Shown here: positions 48,734 to 62,422 of the stretch, one piece after another
Position numbering within the stretch: the stretch's first letter is position 1
How the letters are laid out: each line of letters starts with the position of its first letter
NCBI GenBank assembly: GCA_029817715.1
Contig: JARUPY010000503.1
Span: forward strand, 186,001 to 250,000
Source of the DNA: Melastoma dodecandrum
Taxonomy: Eukaryota; Streptophyta; Magnoliopsida; Myrtales; Melastomataceae
Direction of reading: 5' to 3'
Length of the DNA stretch: 64,000 bases
Notes under the pieces: generated by a model
The model's database searches: none
Told to the model about the DNA's origin: nothing
Seen by the model: only the letters and a program-made list of their open reading frames with translations
Made by a program: the position numbers and the translations under genes

Positions 48734-50816
48734 AGACTGAGCATCGTACATCCTTACAGTGCCCGCGACATTGCAGGAATAGAAACATGGAGACATATTA
48801 GCATCACAAGCATCAACTGTTGTTTTTGGGGATCACCCGGTTGCTGCCAAGCTGAAGGTTTCTGCTATGAATGTTGTGTGGCGTCATCATTTGTTGGTAC
48901 CTGTGGCTCTTAATGACATTACGAATGGTGGGGTTAGTTTAAATGAAAGATTATCTTCCTGATGTGACTTTTGAAAAAAATTCTCAGACTTGTATATGGC
49001 CGCCTTCGGGCAAAACACGTCTGCATTCTCTGTGGTATCATATTATAATAATTATCTGTCATCTCGTCCCTTGCGTCCTGGGAGTCTCTAGATTTGGCCC
49101 CTTTAAACAAATCTCATCTCCTCCTTTAATTATTAGTGATCTCTTGGATGCATTCACCCGAGTCTGATCATTTTGCGCAAATAAAGAAGAATTATTGAGA
49201 GGTATGAAAGCGGCGGTTGAAACAGACTAATCTTCGGATAAGCTCACACTGTTTGCCAGCCATCAACAGTGACGAGATTTCAGCCCCTCTTGACATTGTT
49301 TACCATCAATTTCCGATGATGGACCCGTCGAAAGGATGTTTCGAGAATATCGGCGTGCATTTTGTCGCGTACTGATGATTCCATTTCGACTGAATCTGAT
49401 GTAACTTGTCTGCTGTCTGCATTCAACATGTTACTCATCCAGAATACATCCAAGGAAGCCTGAGGAAGTTTAACTTCCTCTTCTTCAACAGCTTGACTGT
49501 TCGGAACGAGACGATCACAAGGGCGATCTTGGATGCCAAAACAGTATGCCCGCCTACACATCTCGTGTCAAACACGAGCTAATTGTTTCTTTCTTTCTGT
49601 TTTTAATCAGTTCTCCTGAGAAGTCGCATGAGAGAATAACCATGGTTAAAAAAGCAGGCACAACAGGAAAACTTTGGGTTCCCCTTACTCGTTGTAGCAA
49701 TGTTCTATGTTTCTTTTTCCATGTCTCATCCCAAACCATATCAAAATATTCTTACATAAAATATACTCAAAAGACAAGGCAAAAAAAGTGATCATGAATG
49801 GTGATTCTCTGTCCATGCAAAGGTTTTGTAACATATAAAACACCCAGAAAGGATTTTGGTCAGTGCCTAATGGTAGTAATAGTTATGGAAGATCTTCCAT
49901 AGGCCTGATCTGATGAAAATCAGTCATGAAAGAGGAGGGAGGATTTCCTCATCTTCTTTTCTGCAGAAAAGCAAGTTCCCTTGTTTGTCATTGGTTGTGG
50001 AAGGAACAGACATGAAGCCTATGATTCTTGAATTGAGGGAGGAGCATCTTATCATCACGAGCTTTATGCTCAGATGCAACCCCATTCCCCTAATTTTGTA
50101 AGCAGCCATACATCACCGAAACACTAGCCCACGACTAAAGAAACATAAATCATTAAATAATTGCATGTTTAGCTTTACAACAATTATAAATTTCCCTATT
50201 TGCATGATTATTTTGTCTTGTCATACCAAAGCAGTACACCAGCAAACCCATCATTGTTTCCTCCCTTCTTCCTCCTCTTCCTCCTCCATGTCCAATTCAA
50301 TTTTGTTTTTCTGTTATTGTTTTTATTGGGTGAGTATGAGATAATCTGCATCCTGAGGTTTGGATGGACGGGCCTCCCTGTCATGTCTAACCCTTGGGAT
50401 GCAGGTTATCTAATACTCACTGTCAATGCATCAGAATCTCCCTTCAACCAGTTCTAATCACAGAGCCCACAAAACCAACTTCTTAGTTGAAGAGTCTATG
50501 GTTCAGCAGAAAATTGCCAATGAAGTTTCACCTGATCAAAGTCCGAAGATTAGGGCGAAGTCGTCAATTATCTCAGCTAGTCTTCATGTGCGTGTTCAGT
50601 AAATTTATAAAATATTCAAGGGTACGATACTCTGACTATTTAACTCGTTTTAAGGAAATTGATCGAAATCGTTACTGATTGTTTCTTCTGCAGCGTGACA
50701 GGGCTGATGACAACAATTGCAGGTGATCTGTTTCCCAAAATTCAGTCGAAGATGACCAATCGTATTGTGCAAGAGAAACGAATACAATAGCTGTTCGTTG
50801 GACTACTTCATGAATC
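48734..50816. other. intergenic region without recognised genes
   Basis: Several short frames (for example 49280-49561 on the minus strand) have no known domain and no plausible splice partners that I could find. Sequence composition is ordinary. Confidence 0.4.
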
Positions 50817-51288
50817 TCATTTCTGGTTGAGCAGCACACCGACAGCCTCTACCTTGCTTTCATTCAGCTCCTTTCCATCCTTGAATATGAGGAACTCCAT
50901 CATCTCCACATGGAAAAAGATGAAACTACCACACAAGTGAGTGATGCAAGATCCAAAGTCTCTGCCAACCACACAATGCCACGTTTGTCCGCCTGCTTCG
51001 TCCAACTTCTGTTGCAAGTAAGTACAATAAGCTATTTTAGATATCCTTCAAATCCCAGAAGTAGGCACGACACAGTTATTATCTTCTAGGCACGACACAG
51101 CTATTATCTTCTAATGGACTAAAAAAACATTTCATAAAATTATTCCGAACCTGCTTAATATAGCATGCGATGGACTGACAGTCAGAAGCTTCATGCAGAT
51201 CGAGAGCCCGGTATGCTAAATCCATCACGAAGGCCTGCATATTTGGTGACATGTCGGTCTCACGCACTACCGCTCTACCTTCTAACAT
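50817..51288 (-). CDS. dynein light chain, LC8 type
   Basis: Two exons, 51288-51151 and 51008-50817, joined AAGCAG|GTTCGG to CAACAG|AAG, encode 109 residues. The start MLEGRAVVRETDMSPNMQAF and the later LDLHEASDCQSIACYIK, WHCVVGRDFGSCITHLCGSFIFFHV and FLIFKDG cover the whole LC8 fold: two helices, then the dimer-forming strands. LC8 proteins are hub adaptors that dimerise partner peptides. Flowering plants lack dynein heavy chains, so a motor role is not expected. The C-terminal 20 residues (KELNESKVEAVGVLLNQK) extend beyond the usual end. The ATG at 51321 is open too but would add residues not seen in the family. Confidence 0.88.
51063..51112. repeat. 25-bp direct duplication in the dynein light chain intron
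   Basis: GGCACGACACAG followed by C/TTATTATCTTCTA occurs twice in tandem with one mismatch. It lies inside the single intron. Confidence 0.85.
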
Positions 51289-52764
51289 GGTGATGAACCA
51301 ACCGCAAACTTTCAGTTGCACAGAAACTATTTTTTCGGAATGTTTGTTCCATGGAACAAATGCGTGCTTGATTTTATATGAGCAGTCGACAATGAAACTG
51401 GTCCAAACAAAAACCAGTGGCTCTCCTGCATGCCGTGATCTCGTACTATTTCATATTCAATGAAATTTGAAGAGAAAGCCGAAACATGTAAACATAATTT
51501 AATCAAACTGTCTTCTTTTTCTTCTTCTTCTTCTCCTTTCTACTTTATTATTGCGGGAATGCTCTCAAGAACCAACTCCAATGTATTTTTGTTGTCTCAT
51601 CTGCAACTTTCAATTTTGGCAATACTCGTCAAGTTGCTTGATAGAAATTTCTTCTGGACTAAAAATAAGTCAGACAGGAACATTAGATGATATTCTTCTT
51701 CTGATTTTCTTTTGTAATAGTAGAAGATCTTATAACCATGGGGTCTCCGGATGTGGGAAGTCGTCCATGCTCGGCTGAATACACACCCCGAGACAAATAA
51801 TCACTGGTTTTCGAGTAAGCAGGCGGCGTATAACAGCCAAAAGAGTTTCAGTCGTGTGAATAGCACGAGGTTGAGGAATTAGTGCCTCGTGGAGCTTTTC
51901 AACCCCCTCACGCTTCTGGGAAATCGACCATCCGCTCCCTCGTGGAAGGAAACCGAATCAGATACAACAAACCAGAAAATATTCTCATTACTAGAAAAGC
52001 GTTAACTGGGTTTATATCACAAGAACCAATATTTTCTTGCTATTGGACTAATGGAAGACTGCTCAAGCCAGGAAGTCTTGTTACTGATCTAATTTACCTG
52101 ACCTTAACTTAATCACCGATTCCGGATCCAGAACACGCTGAGCTCTTGCCCGGAGCACTTATCCAGACTGGACAGAAATCCTCCTCTAGCTGCTCGGACT
52201 ATCCTGCACCCCATAAATTTGAGATGTATATGCATATACTCCTTGCGGGAGTGTTGGCTGTTAAAGTCATTGCACACCGCTTAATCTCTACACCTCTAAC
52301 TGTAGTTCATGGAACGCATTCCCGTGGTGAAGGTCATTGCGTAGGGTGGAACTCGTATGGTCACCGGCGGAGGTGGCTTTCGTGAGCATTTTTAGCCCGT
52401 ACAATATTTGATCGCGTACTTATCAAAAAAATATTTGACCGTACACGTTGGATGTGTCTCACACGTTAGATATTAAGCATCAGTGAAGCCGTCATTCGTC
52501 TAGTCGACCAAGCCCCGCTAATATCAGGATTTCACAGATTGCCTTAGTTATGGGAAACTCCAATCTCATTCATCATGTCATCGTACACATTTGTGTGCCC
52601 AAGAAAAGGATTTACTTCCATAACACAGGATTCTAGAATGAATTGGCACCAAAGTCATGACGCCTTTGGTTAATCCTTGAATCATTTCACAAAAATTCCA
52701 CAAGCGTAAATGATCAGAGGTAGGGGTTAACTGCACCACATAGCAACTTGAGATGTAATTGACG
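51289..52764. other. intergenic region between two minus-strand genes
   Basis: Promoter of the dynein light chain gene at the left, 3' UTR of the uracil phosphoribosyltransferase gene at the right. Short frames in between have no recognisable content. Confidence 0.4.
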
Positions 52765-55647
52765 TTAGGTCCCAAAGCTGCGATCTCCAGCATCTCCCAG
52801 TCCAGGAATGATGAATCTGCAACCATTATGATGGCTTTCAAAGACCAGGCATCATGACGTGCTTCTTCATTCACCAAACAGAAGAGGTTGTCTCACCCTT
52901 TTTCGTTGACCGTTGGATCGATTGTTCCAGTATATACATGGAGTCTGCAAAAGATATCTGGATTCAGAAAGAATGACATAATATTGAATCCTTGACTAGA
53001 ACTAACGTTATTTTTGCTTGTTATAACTTACCCTGGGAAGTTCTCACTAAGCTTTTGAAGAGCAGGAGGCGCAGCGACAGCTGAGATCTGCAAAACAGAG
53101 AAATTTTCAGAATTTCAGTAGCCTTAGTTTGACGGTGATGAATTGGGTTAAATACGTATTATTATCCCGAGTTTGCTTTCTAACATACAAAACTAGGTAT
53201 CCAAACCACCTCCACAACTAGCCACATAGAGTGCAATATGTTCTCTCAATCTTTTATAACTTGAATCTTCTGCCAAAAGGAAGCATCAAATAAATAAGGA
53301 ACGACTAGGAAGAATAAAACTCGTACCACTTTAATCTTCTTGCTGCTGACTCCGCGTTCCTTTAAGAGGTTTAGAGCAGCTACAATAGTGCCCCCTAGAA
53401 GTTGCAAGAGAGTAAAACAAAATGAAGAACAATATAAGGTTCTAACACTTAGAGTTTCCCAGACAAATCCAACAGCATGATGGCAAGAGGCATATTCTCA
53501 ACAACTATATTAACTGAATGGGAGACAAATTGAAATGTCAAGTTCTTCCTTGAAAGAAAATGTTAGGTGAATTTCACACATCAAGGTCGTCGAAGTCTTG
53601 AACTTCAAGAAAGCAAATGGGAGCACCGTAATGCCGAGAGGGAAATTTAATTGATAAGAGGCTTGAAATCTGAATGGACATGTATACCTGTAGCCAGCAT
53701 TGGATCCACTACAAGGACTCGAGAACCATCAGGAAAAGTATCGGGTAATCTGGGAGATGAAACAAGATGTAAAAGCCTAAAGGCCACAGATACAAAGTAA
53801 AAATATATGGAAACATAAGTTAACCATGGTTCATAGACCGACTTCAGCATATATGCCACCCCATCATATAATCTAACAGCTGGAACAAAGACAAATTCGG
53901 GATCTTACTTATTCAGATAAACAGTGGGCTGAAGTGTCTCCTCATTCCTGCTGACCCCTTAGCAAAACATAAATAAATCAGATCAAAGATTGTGAGCTGA
54001 ATAATAGACACCACATCCAAATCATACTAGAAGGCATTATCGTTTCAGATTCAGTTCACAACACAAGGATCAAAAGGCTTGTGGCCTGAGGATAAATAAG
54101 ACTAGAGGAGTATTCTCCTACCTAGGTGGTAGGTTAACATTGACGGCAAAATCGAGGATGCATGCTCAACAAGTGCAAGCCCAGCTCGCAAGATTGGAAC
54201 AACCTGCAAAAGAAAAGGCACGTAAGAAAGTTGGTCACGAATGTAATCACAGGATATTCAAGAAAGAGTTAAGATGAGAAAGAATGGAAAAACGACATCA
54301 ACCAGACTAACCGCTACGGGTTCTCTTGGATCAATAAATTCAACGGAGGCGACACCCATTGGAGATTGAATCTCGCCGGTTATTGTAGGCTAGAAGAGAA
54401 TAGAAAAAGGCACCATGATAAAGTGCATATCAAGAGTTTTGGTAATCCAAATTCATGAGTGAATAATCCGGAACAGCACAAGAAATTTCACAGAGAACGG
54501 ATTAAGAGGAACATAAGAAGCAGCAACATAGAATTGATAGTTTTAGCCTGGTTCCTCTAGTAACTTACAAGCCATGATAGAGCAAGTTAGCTTAGCACTG
54601 GTGGCTACCGACAGTCCAAGGGAATACACCGACTCCAAGTTCTTAGCGGGTAAGATGCCAAACCAACATTTCTGCTGTTCAGAATTCCTTAAGACATTAT
54701 TGTGTCTGCCACATTTCGATTAAGTCCAAAGAAACAACTCCAAAAAGCCAGTTTTCATGCCACCTTTAGGTCATAAACATCAATTTAAAATAAATAAAAA
54801 ACAAATTATTGAACTGCTTTCCCAGTCAACATCCCAACAAGACATAAAGCATATTAACAACAAATAAAGGAAACAAGGCCAAGCAGTCGAGTAGAACGGC
54901 TCTCTTTCTCTCTCTCTCTCTCTTTATATATATATATATCACTCTAATTTGATTTCAATATAAAGAGACTGACCAGCCAATCCCGTGAAGCTTCATATAT
55001 AAGTAGCCGCCCCAGCTCAGCCATTGCATTTCCTACATAATAATTGAAGGCCCTTAGCCAACAAGTGGACAAAAGCTTTCAAACAATTAATCGGCGAATG
55101 ACGACAGTGAGAAAAGGCCATCCCAACTAATCACACGCCTGAAAAAAGCACGCTCCAAACTGAGTAAAAGGCACACCACAACACACACAGAATAGAAAAA
55201 AAAATCATACTGAAAATGGGGCAAGGAGTCTCCTCATTCCTCAGAACCGAAACCCAGTGCTTGATCAGGGGATGAGGGGGAACAAACACCTGCAATTTCC
55301 AAGATACCATGAACCCACATGGAGAACAGTAATCATCAAGAACAACCCCTCAGGGCTCCCAGGAAGGGTACGAATTCCACCTTAGTCACAGCCAATACAT
55401 AACCGAAGAATCCAGAACGACAACAATCAACAAAATGGGGAACGAGAAATCTCCATTCTAGCACGAAGGGGTGAAAACGAGCTGACGAACTAACCACGCC
55501 ATGGGAAAGAAAGCACAACCGGAATGAGTTTCAAACGAATCGTTAATCTTAATTAGAGTGATATTGGGTCCCGAGTATTACAAGCATTCGGTCGTCAGAG
55601 ATGGACTTTGGCTCAGCGGCCGCGAGCGATTTCACCACTTGATACAT
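52765..55647 (-). CDS. UPP: uracil phosphoribosyltransferase (UPRT)
   Basis: Eleven exons in transcript order: 55647-55582, 55289-55211, 55032-54974, 54389-54312, 54203-54122, 53957-53909, 53749-53688, 53394-53327, 53087-53032, 52944-52897, 52816-52765. Phases agree and give 232 residues. It converts uracil and PRPP to UMP in pyrimidine salvage. The PRPP-binding loop is VLVVDPMLATGGT. Other family blocks: PPHPLIKHWVSVLRNEETP, GEIQSPMGVASVEFIDPREP, VVPILRAGLALVEHA and the closing FIIPGLGDAGDRSFGT, where the uracil-contacting backbone lies. Only 22 residues precede the core (MYQVVKSLAAAEPKSISDDR), with no transit-peptide character, so a cytosolic form is predicted. It stands alone and is not fused to uridine kinase. 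Confidence 0.95.
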
Positions 55648-56402
55648 CCTCCTACTTCGCCGCCGAAAGATCTGAGACGAGAATGAGCGAAACCCATTTC
55701 ATCATTAACTCATTCGCGTATCCATCACGAGAAGTGCACAAAAAGGCAGGTTGTCCCAATTCAGTTTACCTCCGGGCGGAATGAAGAAGAAGCGGTAGAA
55801 GAACGGGAACTAAGAGAAGGGATAAAGGGAAGAAGGAATGTACGAGGAAGAAAGGGCGAGGAGGAAATGAAACGGCGGAGCGGGGAAGGGGAAGATGGGT
55901 TTTGAAGGGGTAAAGTGAACGAAGTTGCCATGCATAACCCTGAGATGGAGATAGAGAGAGAAACGACGGACCAAAGGGACAGGACAACTTACGGGCGTTG
56001 ACTTAAACTTCGTATTGGGTCGGATTTTCGGAGTGGCTTTCAATGTGGGTTTTGGTTTCTTGACTTCCTTTGTTCGTCTGGGCTTTCCTTCCTCCAGGCC
56101 AGCTAAAAAAGGAACCAGCTCGAACTTCCCCTGTTTTGCCCTTATGACAGTCAAAATCTTGGTTTCCCTTTTTAACTAACTCATTCCCCCTTTCTAACTT
56201 TCCTTCGATCGTGCAAGCATGTCACGATCTTTGAGCAGCAACCCAGAAGCTCTCTTCCCTGACGACACCCAAAATGTTTTGATTTGAAAATCTGTTTCGA
56301 TTTTGGGTTTTGTGATTTAGTGTTTGAATCGTCCCTCTTTCTTTGGTGGGTCCGAAGAGCTAGCTATATTTAGGGGTTTGTGACAAGGGGTAGGGAGAGA
56401 AG
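55648..56402. promoter_or_regulatory. divergent promoter region between UPRT and CASP-like genes
   Basis: Start codons on opposite strands are 755 bases apart, so promoters and leaders of both genes lie here. A purine-rich stretch at 55790-55890 may be leader of the UPRT gene. Open frames on the minus strand have low-complexity products only. Confidence 0.45.
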
Positions 56403-57705
56403 ATGAAGAAGATTGTGGGGAGCCCCGGTACGGCGAGCGGTATGTTGCTGAGGGTGGGGCAATGTGGGTTTGCCGCTGCTTCCATTGGTGTCATGGCGTT
56501 TACTCACGAATTCTCTGGCTATACTGCTTTCTGGTAAAGTTCATGATGGCGGATGTTTGTTAGTGTTGCAGTTTGATCGGTGGAGTTACTTCTGCTTGCT
56601 GGGTTAAGATAGGTGGTATGCTTTGATTTCGTTTCGTGATTCATATGGAGGATGAGGAGTTAACCTTTGTTATTACTAGAAGGTGTGTCGTTTCTGCTCA
56701 TCGACGGCATTACACGTGCAAAAACATGTTTTTTCTGCCACTAGGAGATGATATTAGGTCAGCTGATTCTTCCAGACATTCCTTGTGATAATATCTTGTG
56801 TTTAAATGGAGAGTTGTGTCTGATTTATAAGTTGGGTATTAAGGAGTCTGACTTTTAACAGGAGTGTATTGTATGAGCGGCTACTAATCCATTAGTTTTT
56901 CGTTTCATTTAAATTGGTTTTTTATAATGGGATACCTCAGAAGGATGTCCACCAAGTAAGAAGACATTCGGGGAGAACTTCAGAATTTTGATGACTGTTA
57001 TGCTTTTTAAGTCTCTTGCTTTTCCATGTCGGTTAGCTATATATGCTGTATCCAAATGTTTAGATTGCACCATTTTGTTATTCTTTATCGTTTTGTTTGA
57101 TGTATAAGCTCCCTGACTATGTCATATCTGCGATTGTTAATAATGCTGCACTATTCCTACTCTAATGACCAGACCATTCTTCAGAGTAATTGTTGTCCCC
57201 ATGGACTGCTGTTCTTTGTTCTATTTTCAAAAGTTGTCCGGTGACTTTGCCTTATTCTCGCATGATACAATTAACAACCCGGACTCTCTTGCAGTTATTT
57301 GATAGCTTCGATGGGCCTTCAACTTCTATGGAGCTTTGGTCTGGCCTGCCTCGATATTTATGCCTTAAGGAGGAAGAGAGACCTTCATAATCCTGTTCTC
57401 CTGAGCCTTTTCATCGTCGGTGACTGGGTAAAGCCTTGTCAGTCTCTGTTTGTGATGGATTATCATCTTTGGTTTGATCCTTGGTTTTCTGGCCGGGCAT
57501 GCAGGTGACAGCTACGTTGTCACTGGCTGCTGCATGTTCCTCGGCCGGTGTGATTGTTCTGTACAACAGAGACTTGGGGATCTGTTCTGCACAGACGTAC
57601 CTACCATGCACAAAGTTCCAGATAGCGGTCGCTTTCTCATTTTTAACCTGGGGTCTCATCGCCATATCGTCACATGTAATGTTTTGGATATTAGCCTCAA
57701 TATAG
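56403..57705 (+). CDS. CASPL5B: CASP-like protein (CASPL5 type)
   Basis: Three exons, 56403-56533, 57295-57427 and 57505-57705, give 154 residues. The start [20 protein letters not shown], then [56 protein letters not shown] and [18 protein letters not shown] show four membrane segments with Arg in the first and Asp in the third, the MARVEL/CASP arrangement. CASP proteins make membrane scaffolds such as the Casparian strip domain. Members of group 5 lack the endodermal signature and have wider expression, with unclear function. The intron positions fit the group, but the 5B assignment is from memory. Confidence 0.9.
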
Positions 57706-57973
57706 ATGAATATTGCCCCCGTTGTCTTAAAGTGTGCTAATCCCTGTTTATTGCAGTCCATGGTTTTTCCTTGTATGTCTGTTCTCTTATTGCATCATGT
57801 TATTGCAACAAGTGGTTGAATCTAGTGATAGGCGTAAACAACCATTTGGCATCTCATTGACTCTGTAACCGTCCAGCAACAAATCAGTGAGTTCATCAAT
57901 CAGGCATATACAGCCAACAACAAGGAACTTGCTACATTAGTGATATCAGCAACTAACTAACTTTGGCCTGTCA

Positions 57974-60900
57974 TCACAACGGAGACTGAATATCACCCTT
58001 ACAGAACTTCCAGATTCCATCTTGTTTCTTCAAGACGTAATGTATCTTGTAAGAGCTGAGAAGCACAACAAAGTAGTGTAAAACAGTCAGTAGTGATAAA
58101 AACAACTATGAATGAATGAACCAACCATTGTTACTAGGAGAGGATCATTGTCCAGCCACATCCCTCTCAAACTTTGATTCTGATAGCGTAAAATAGGTAG
58201 GACTAACCTGCAGTAATTCGTGTTTTTTGACTGGGATTCATCAACAAGCTCGGCAGCTTCCTCAAGAAGTGCTTCTATTTCTGCAGTCTCGGTACCCACA
58301 CCATCCGAAAAAACTGCCGCATCAAGGACAGACAGCTCCAATAGAAGAAATCTCCAATAGCAGGATCTGGCTTTGGCTTTTTCTGCCAAGTCTTGCCACT
58401 GATTCAAAAAATAAAAATGATTTAGGGATAGCTGAAAATCAACAATGAGAAAGGATATACACGTGAACTCCTCTCTAGTTAAAAATTCAATAGAACCCAA
58501 AAGAGCTTGACCATTGCCTGCAAACAGATGAACATGCCCCCACCCCAACACCAGTGCTGTTCTGAGAATTACCTGATCCAACATCGACTCGTCAAGTATT
58601 TCAGAGAGATGATGAACTCGATGGTCTGGCCCCAGAGCTTCACCTTTAATGGATTGCCACTGTCTCACTAGTGCTTCAGCATCTTCCAAAGGCATTGATC
58701 TGCTGAAGCCTCTTTTGCTCAAAGAAGCAGCGAGAAAGGAAATTCCAATATTTTGAGCTTCCTTGGATCCTTTGAATTGCCTTTTAACTATTTCCACCAA
58801 ATTCTCCACTTTGTTAGCAATGCTGTTGTTCTCTATACAAGCAGGGGCTACTTTGTGAGGAGGAGAAGCATCCATAGTCCATGCAACAGATCCCTTATCT
58901 ATGCTGTATGTCTGAGCCTTACTAAACATTCTCATATTCTTGTTCACCAGCTTAAAGGAAAACAATGTGAACGACCCTAAGATGGCTACAAAGATGAACT
59001 GTCCAACAGCATCTGTTCCAGGTAGTATGTTCAACCAATGCTCTCTATGTCGAAGGCTGCTAACTCTTTTCATTCGATTAGATGATGTGACACTATTTTC
59101 AGCACTATCATTATCGCCCAAAATTTCAAAACCCTGTCTTTCGCTTAACTGCTTCACAGCCGAAATCAGGTGACGAGAGGTACTAACATTGGATAAAGAG
59201 TCATCCATATCCTTCCTGTTCAATGCAACAGAGGAAGATAGCGGTCTTCTGTTCACAGTTGAGATAGTTTGCAAGGTTTCTTTAGCATTCTTTCTTTCAG
59301 AGACTCTTCTCTCACCTTTGAAGAAATTAGCCTACAATAGATGGCCGCACACTAATTTACCACAAAAATATCAAACAACTAATTATTTGACAAAGGCAAG
59401 TTATTACCAAAGAAGGCGGACAATCTTTTGTATCTGCAAAAAGAGGAAGCACTGCATCTTTCAGCCACAGTTCCTGGTCCAATTCAGAGTAAATCAACAC
59501 ATAAAAATGATAGAATACAGTAAGTTCAATCAAGGTAGCTACCAGATACATCACAGCTAAAGGAAGTGGAACATTCACAAGAAATTTTTGCCTGCAGTGT
59601 GCATATTATCCAACAAAAGATGAAACGAAAAGATATAGACTATAATCGCACACAAAAATATTAACTGTAAGAATCTTGTGGAAATCACCACCCTCAATTT
59701 GTGGAGAAGAAATACCCATACAAAAGAAATGGGCAATATATTGACAAACTGCCCACCAGAGATGGCTGCTCCTTTGAAGCATCCAAAACTTCCTTTCCAG
59801 TGAGTGCCTTCAAAGAACTGGAATTGGAGTTCCTTTCTAGCTGCTTAAGTTTTTCAATGGCGTCTCCTTCACTACCCTGGCAACATTTGAGAATTTCTTA
59901 GGGATAGTGAGAGAAAGAGAACCATACAAAATACTGCCTAAAGCATTCCATAGAAAGAGAAATTGTCATTCAGATATAAACCTCGCCAAGAAGAAATCTG
60001 CAGAAAGCCTCCTCAAATTTAAGATCGATGCCTTCTGATGCTACCAAGCAATCACAAATAACTTTTGCTCTGTTGATCTGTGTATCATCGATAAAGCAGA
60101 CATCAGTAATGATGAAATCGCAAAGTCATCCTTTCATAGACACCAATTCCTTATGCCCAAAAAAATTGGAGAAGGCAGAACTAAAAAAAGAGTAAAGGAT
60201 CATTTTCCTCCCTAGATAGATTGGAAGTTAAAGATTCAAAAAAAATAGAAAATGGGAAAGAAGAAAAGATGATAAAGATTATAGCGGTGAGCTCAGGAAC
60301 TTACTAATTCCATTTGCTTGCTTGAAAATCCATGAGCAATGTGAGCCAACATTACCAAATAGAAACATTTGAAATCAATTACAGTACGCTGACTTTGGGA
60401 TTCTAGGGACTTTTTGTTCTTTCGAGAAGAAGCTACATCCGTCCAGGAAACAAGATTGACTATTTCTTGAGCTGAAAGTTTACTTAAAGCTTGGATAAGA
60501 AAACATGGCCAGTCTTGAACTCTAGCTGATGCTTCGACATCAAGGCCTTGACGTAGCATTTCACACAGAGCTCCAAGTGCCCCTTGTCTTCTTTCAACAT
60601 TTTCAGGAGATCGAGGTAAGTCCAACAATTCCAAGGTGCAAGCAGGTGCAAGCTCCTCCAGGGACTCTTCAATCTTGAACAAGTACAAAAAAGAATAAGA
60701 TCCAAATAGCATATGGCAAGAAATCACATCACGATTTTCTTTAAATATCAACCATCATTAATATCAGCCTCGATAATATCCATGACAAGTCAGGGATAAA
60801 CATCTCCGCATGACTTTCTCTTCCATTTAAGGGGATATCATATGATGGAATGCAATCTGATAAATTTACTTGGAAGCTTGATAGAGGAAAAACTGCACAT

Positions 60901-62422
60901 GTCTAATAATTTGGAAAGAGCAGCAACAGCAAGTAGAGAAAATCAGGCAATTGCAATAAGTACCTGAGCCAGTAGAGGCATTTTCCCGAGGGAGCTCCTA
61001 CTTCTGAGAAAAGACTGAGCCCGTGCCAAGGCTTCAAATCCTTGAGAAACTTTGTTCTTCTCAAAACTAGCCTTTGCAATGGAACACTTCAAGAAAGCGC
61101 CTAGGATGAGGAAAGGAAGCATAACAAGGTGGCAACATAAACAGATTCAATGCATCTCCCATTCTGGCGACTTTCTCACCTCAGCTAATGCCATGGATAA
61201 AACTATATCATGACCAAACCGCTTTGCATCATAATGCTGGAGGGCTGCTTGACCTATGTTCAATACCAATTTTTCTTCTCCGACCTGCAAAAAAGTAAAA
61301 ACAAAAAGAAAGGAAAAGCAAAAACGGAAAAACAAAGAAAGAAAAAACAGAAACAGAGGCAGGGTAAAAATTTCACGACAACAATCTCAAATCTCAGATA
61401 AGCTTCCACATACTTCCGCTGTTTTCTACCTCTTGGAGAAGGCAAAGGGCACCGGCTAACCAAGATAAAGGCAGCTTTAAAGAGCTTTTTGGTGGGTTCT
61501 TTTCCCTCACATTTCCTGCATACTCGGGTTCAAAAAGGAGTTTGTCTCTTATGTCGAGTAGCAGGTCCTACAAAGTAGAATATAAAGAAGAGACAAGATG
61601 AATGAATCACCAATAAGTTTGGCAAAAAGTCACAAGGGCCACAAGGCATTCTCAATCTCAGGTCACTACCTGCCGTGCTCTGCTGGCTTCCAAGGTATAA
61701 CCTTCTTCTACCTGGGCTTGTTTCAACTGTATGACGGATTTCACTATCTCGTCCTTTTCTGAATTGTCAGCAAGACCAAGGAGCTGCAAGCAATGCACTA
61801 AGAAATTCATCAAGAAAATACAATTTGGTTGCATATAAGAAACAATCAATTTACTAAGATACCCATTCAGGCACCCAAATTCAAGTAATTGTCCCTGCAT
61901 TGCAGCAGTATCTTAACCCCCAAAATAACTACAGAAGTCGCACTAGCAGCAGCTTATGCTTTACACTGACCATTTATTAGCAGAATTAGATTCTATTAGA
62001 CTGTTCTAGAAATTTCAAACAGAAAACAGCTGAAGTAGCCACAGATCAGAACGAAAATCACTTAGTAGCAATCAGCTGATCTGAATGACCCACACATGGC
62101 ACGGTCCAAACATAAACCGCAACAACAAAATGATACCCAAGGTCCGACTCGTCACCTGATAGCAAGTGACAGGAATCTCGACCAACGGCGCATTCTCCAC
62201 GACACGAGCCGCGTCGACAGTACTGGAAGCAGCATTCACCCGGAGCCTCCTCGGCCGAGAACCGCGTCCTCCCTTGCTCAAAGACAAAACCTTAAGAACC
62301 ACGCCAGAGGAGTAGTACGCAGCTTCGACGGACCGGAGGGCATGGGCATGGAAAGGCGCCGCATTGCGGCAACAGACGGAAGAAGAAGGGACGTCGGCGG
62401 CGGTGGCGGCGAAGAAAGACAT
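57974..62422 (-). CDS. PARC6: plastid division protein CDP1/PARC6
   Basis: Twelve exons in transcript order: 62422-62156, 61783-61670, 61567-61430, 61284-61180, 61086-60964, 60673-60305, 60077-59982, 59876-59757, 59473-59408, 59331-58573, 58398-58208, 58055-57974, in phase, 809 residues (the Arabidopsis protein is close to 820). The first 75 residues are a transit peptide. A J-like region follows (VTCYQLLGLADNSEKDEIVK), then the long helical stromal part (EESLEELAPACTLELLDLP; VQDWPCFLIQAL). A single membrane span lies at about 574-595 (QFIFVAILGSFTLFSF). The last 120 residues form the intermembrane-space domain (PLEDAEALVRQWQSIKGEAL; ARSCYWRFLLLELSVLDAA). PARC6 sits in the inner envelope, interacts with ARC3 and FtsZ, and recruits PDV1. 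Confidence 0.95.

Noticed and set aside
49280..49561. 93-codon minus-strand frame
   Set aside because: Composition is somewhat protein-like, but no homology that I know and no supporting exons.
57411..57761. 116-codon minus-strand frame over the CASP-like gene
   Set aside because: Antisense to two exons with clear membrane segments and correct splice sites.
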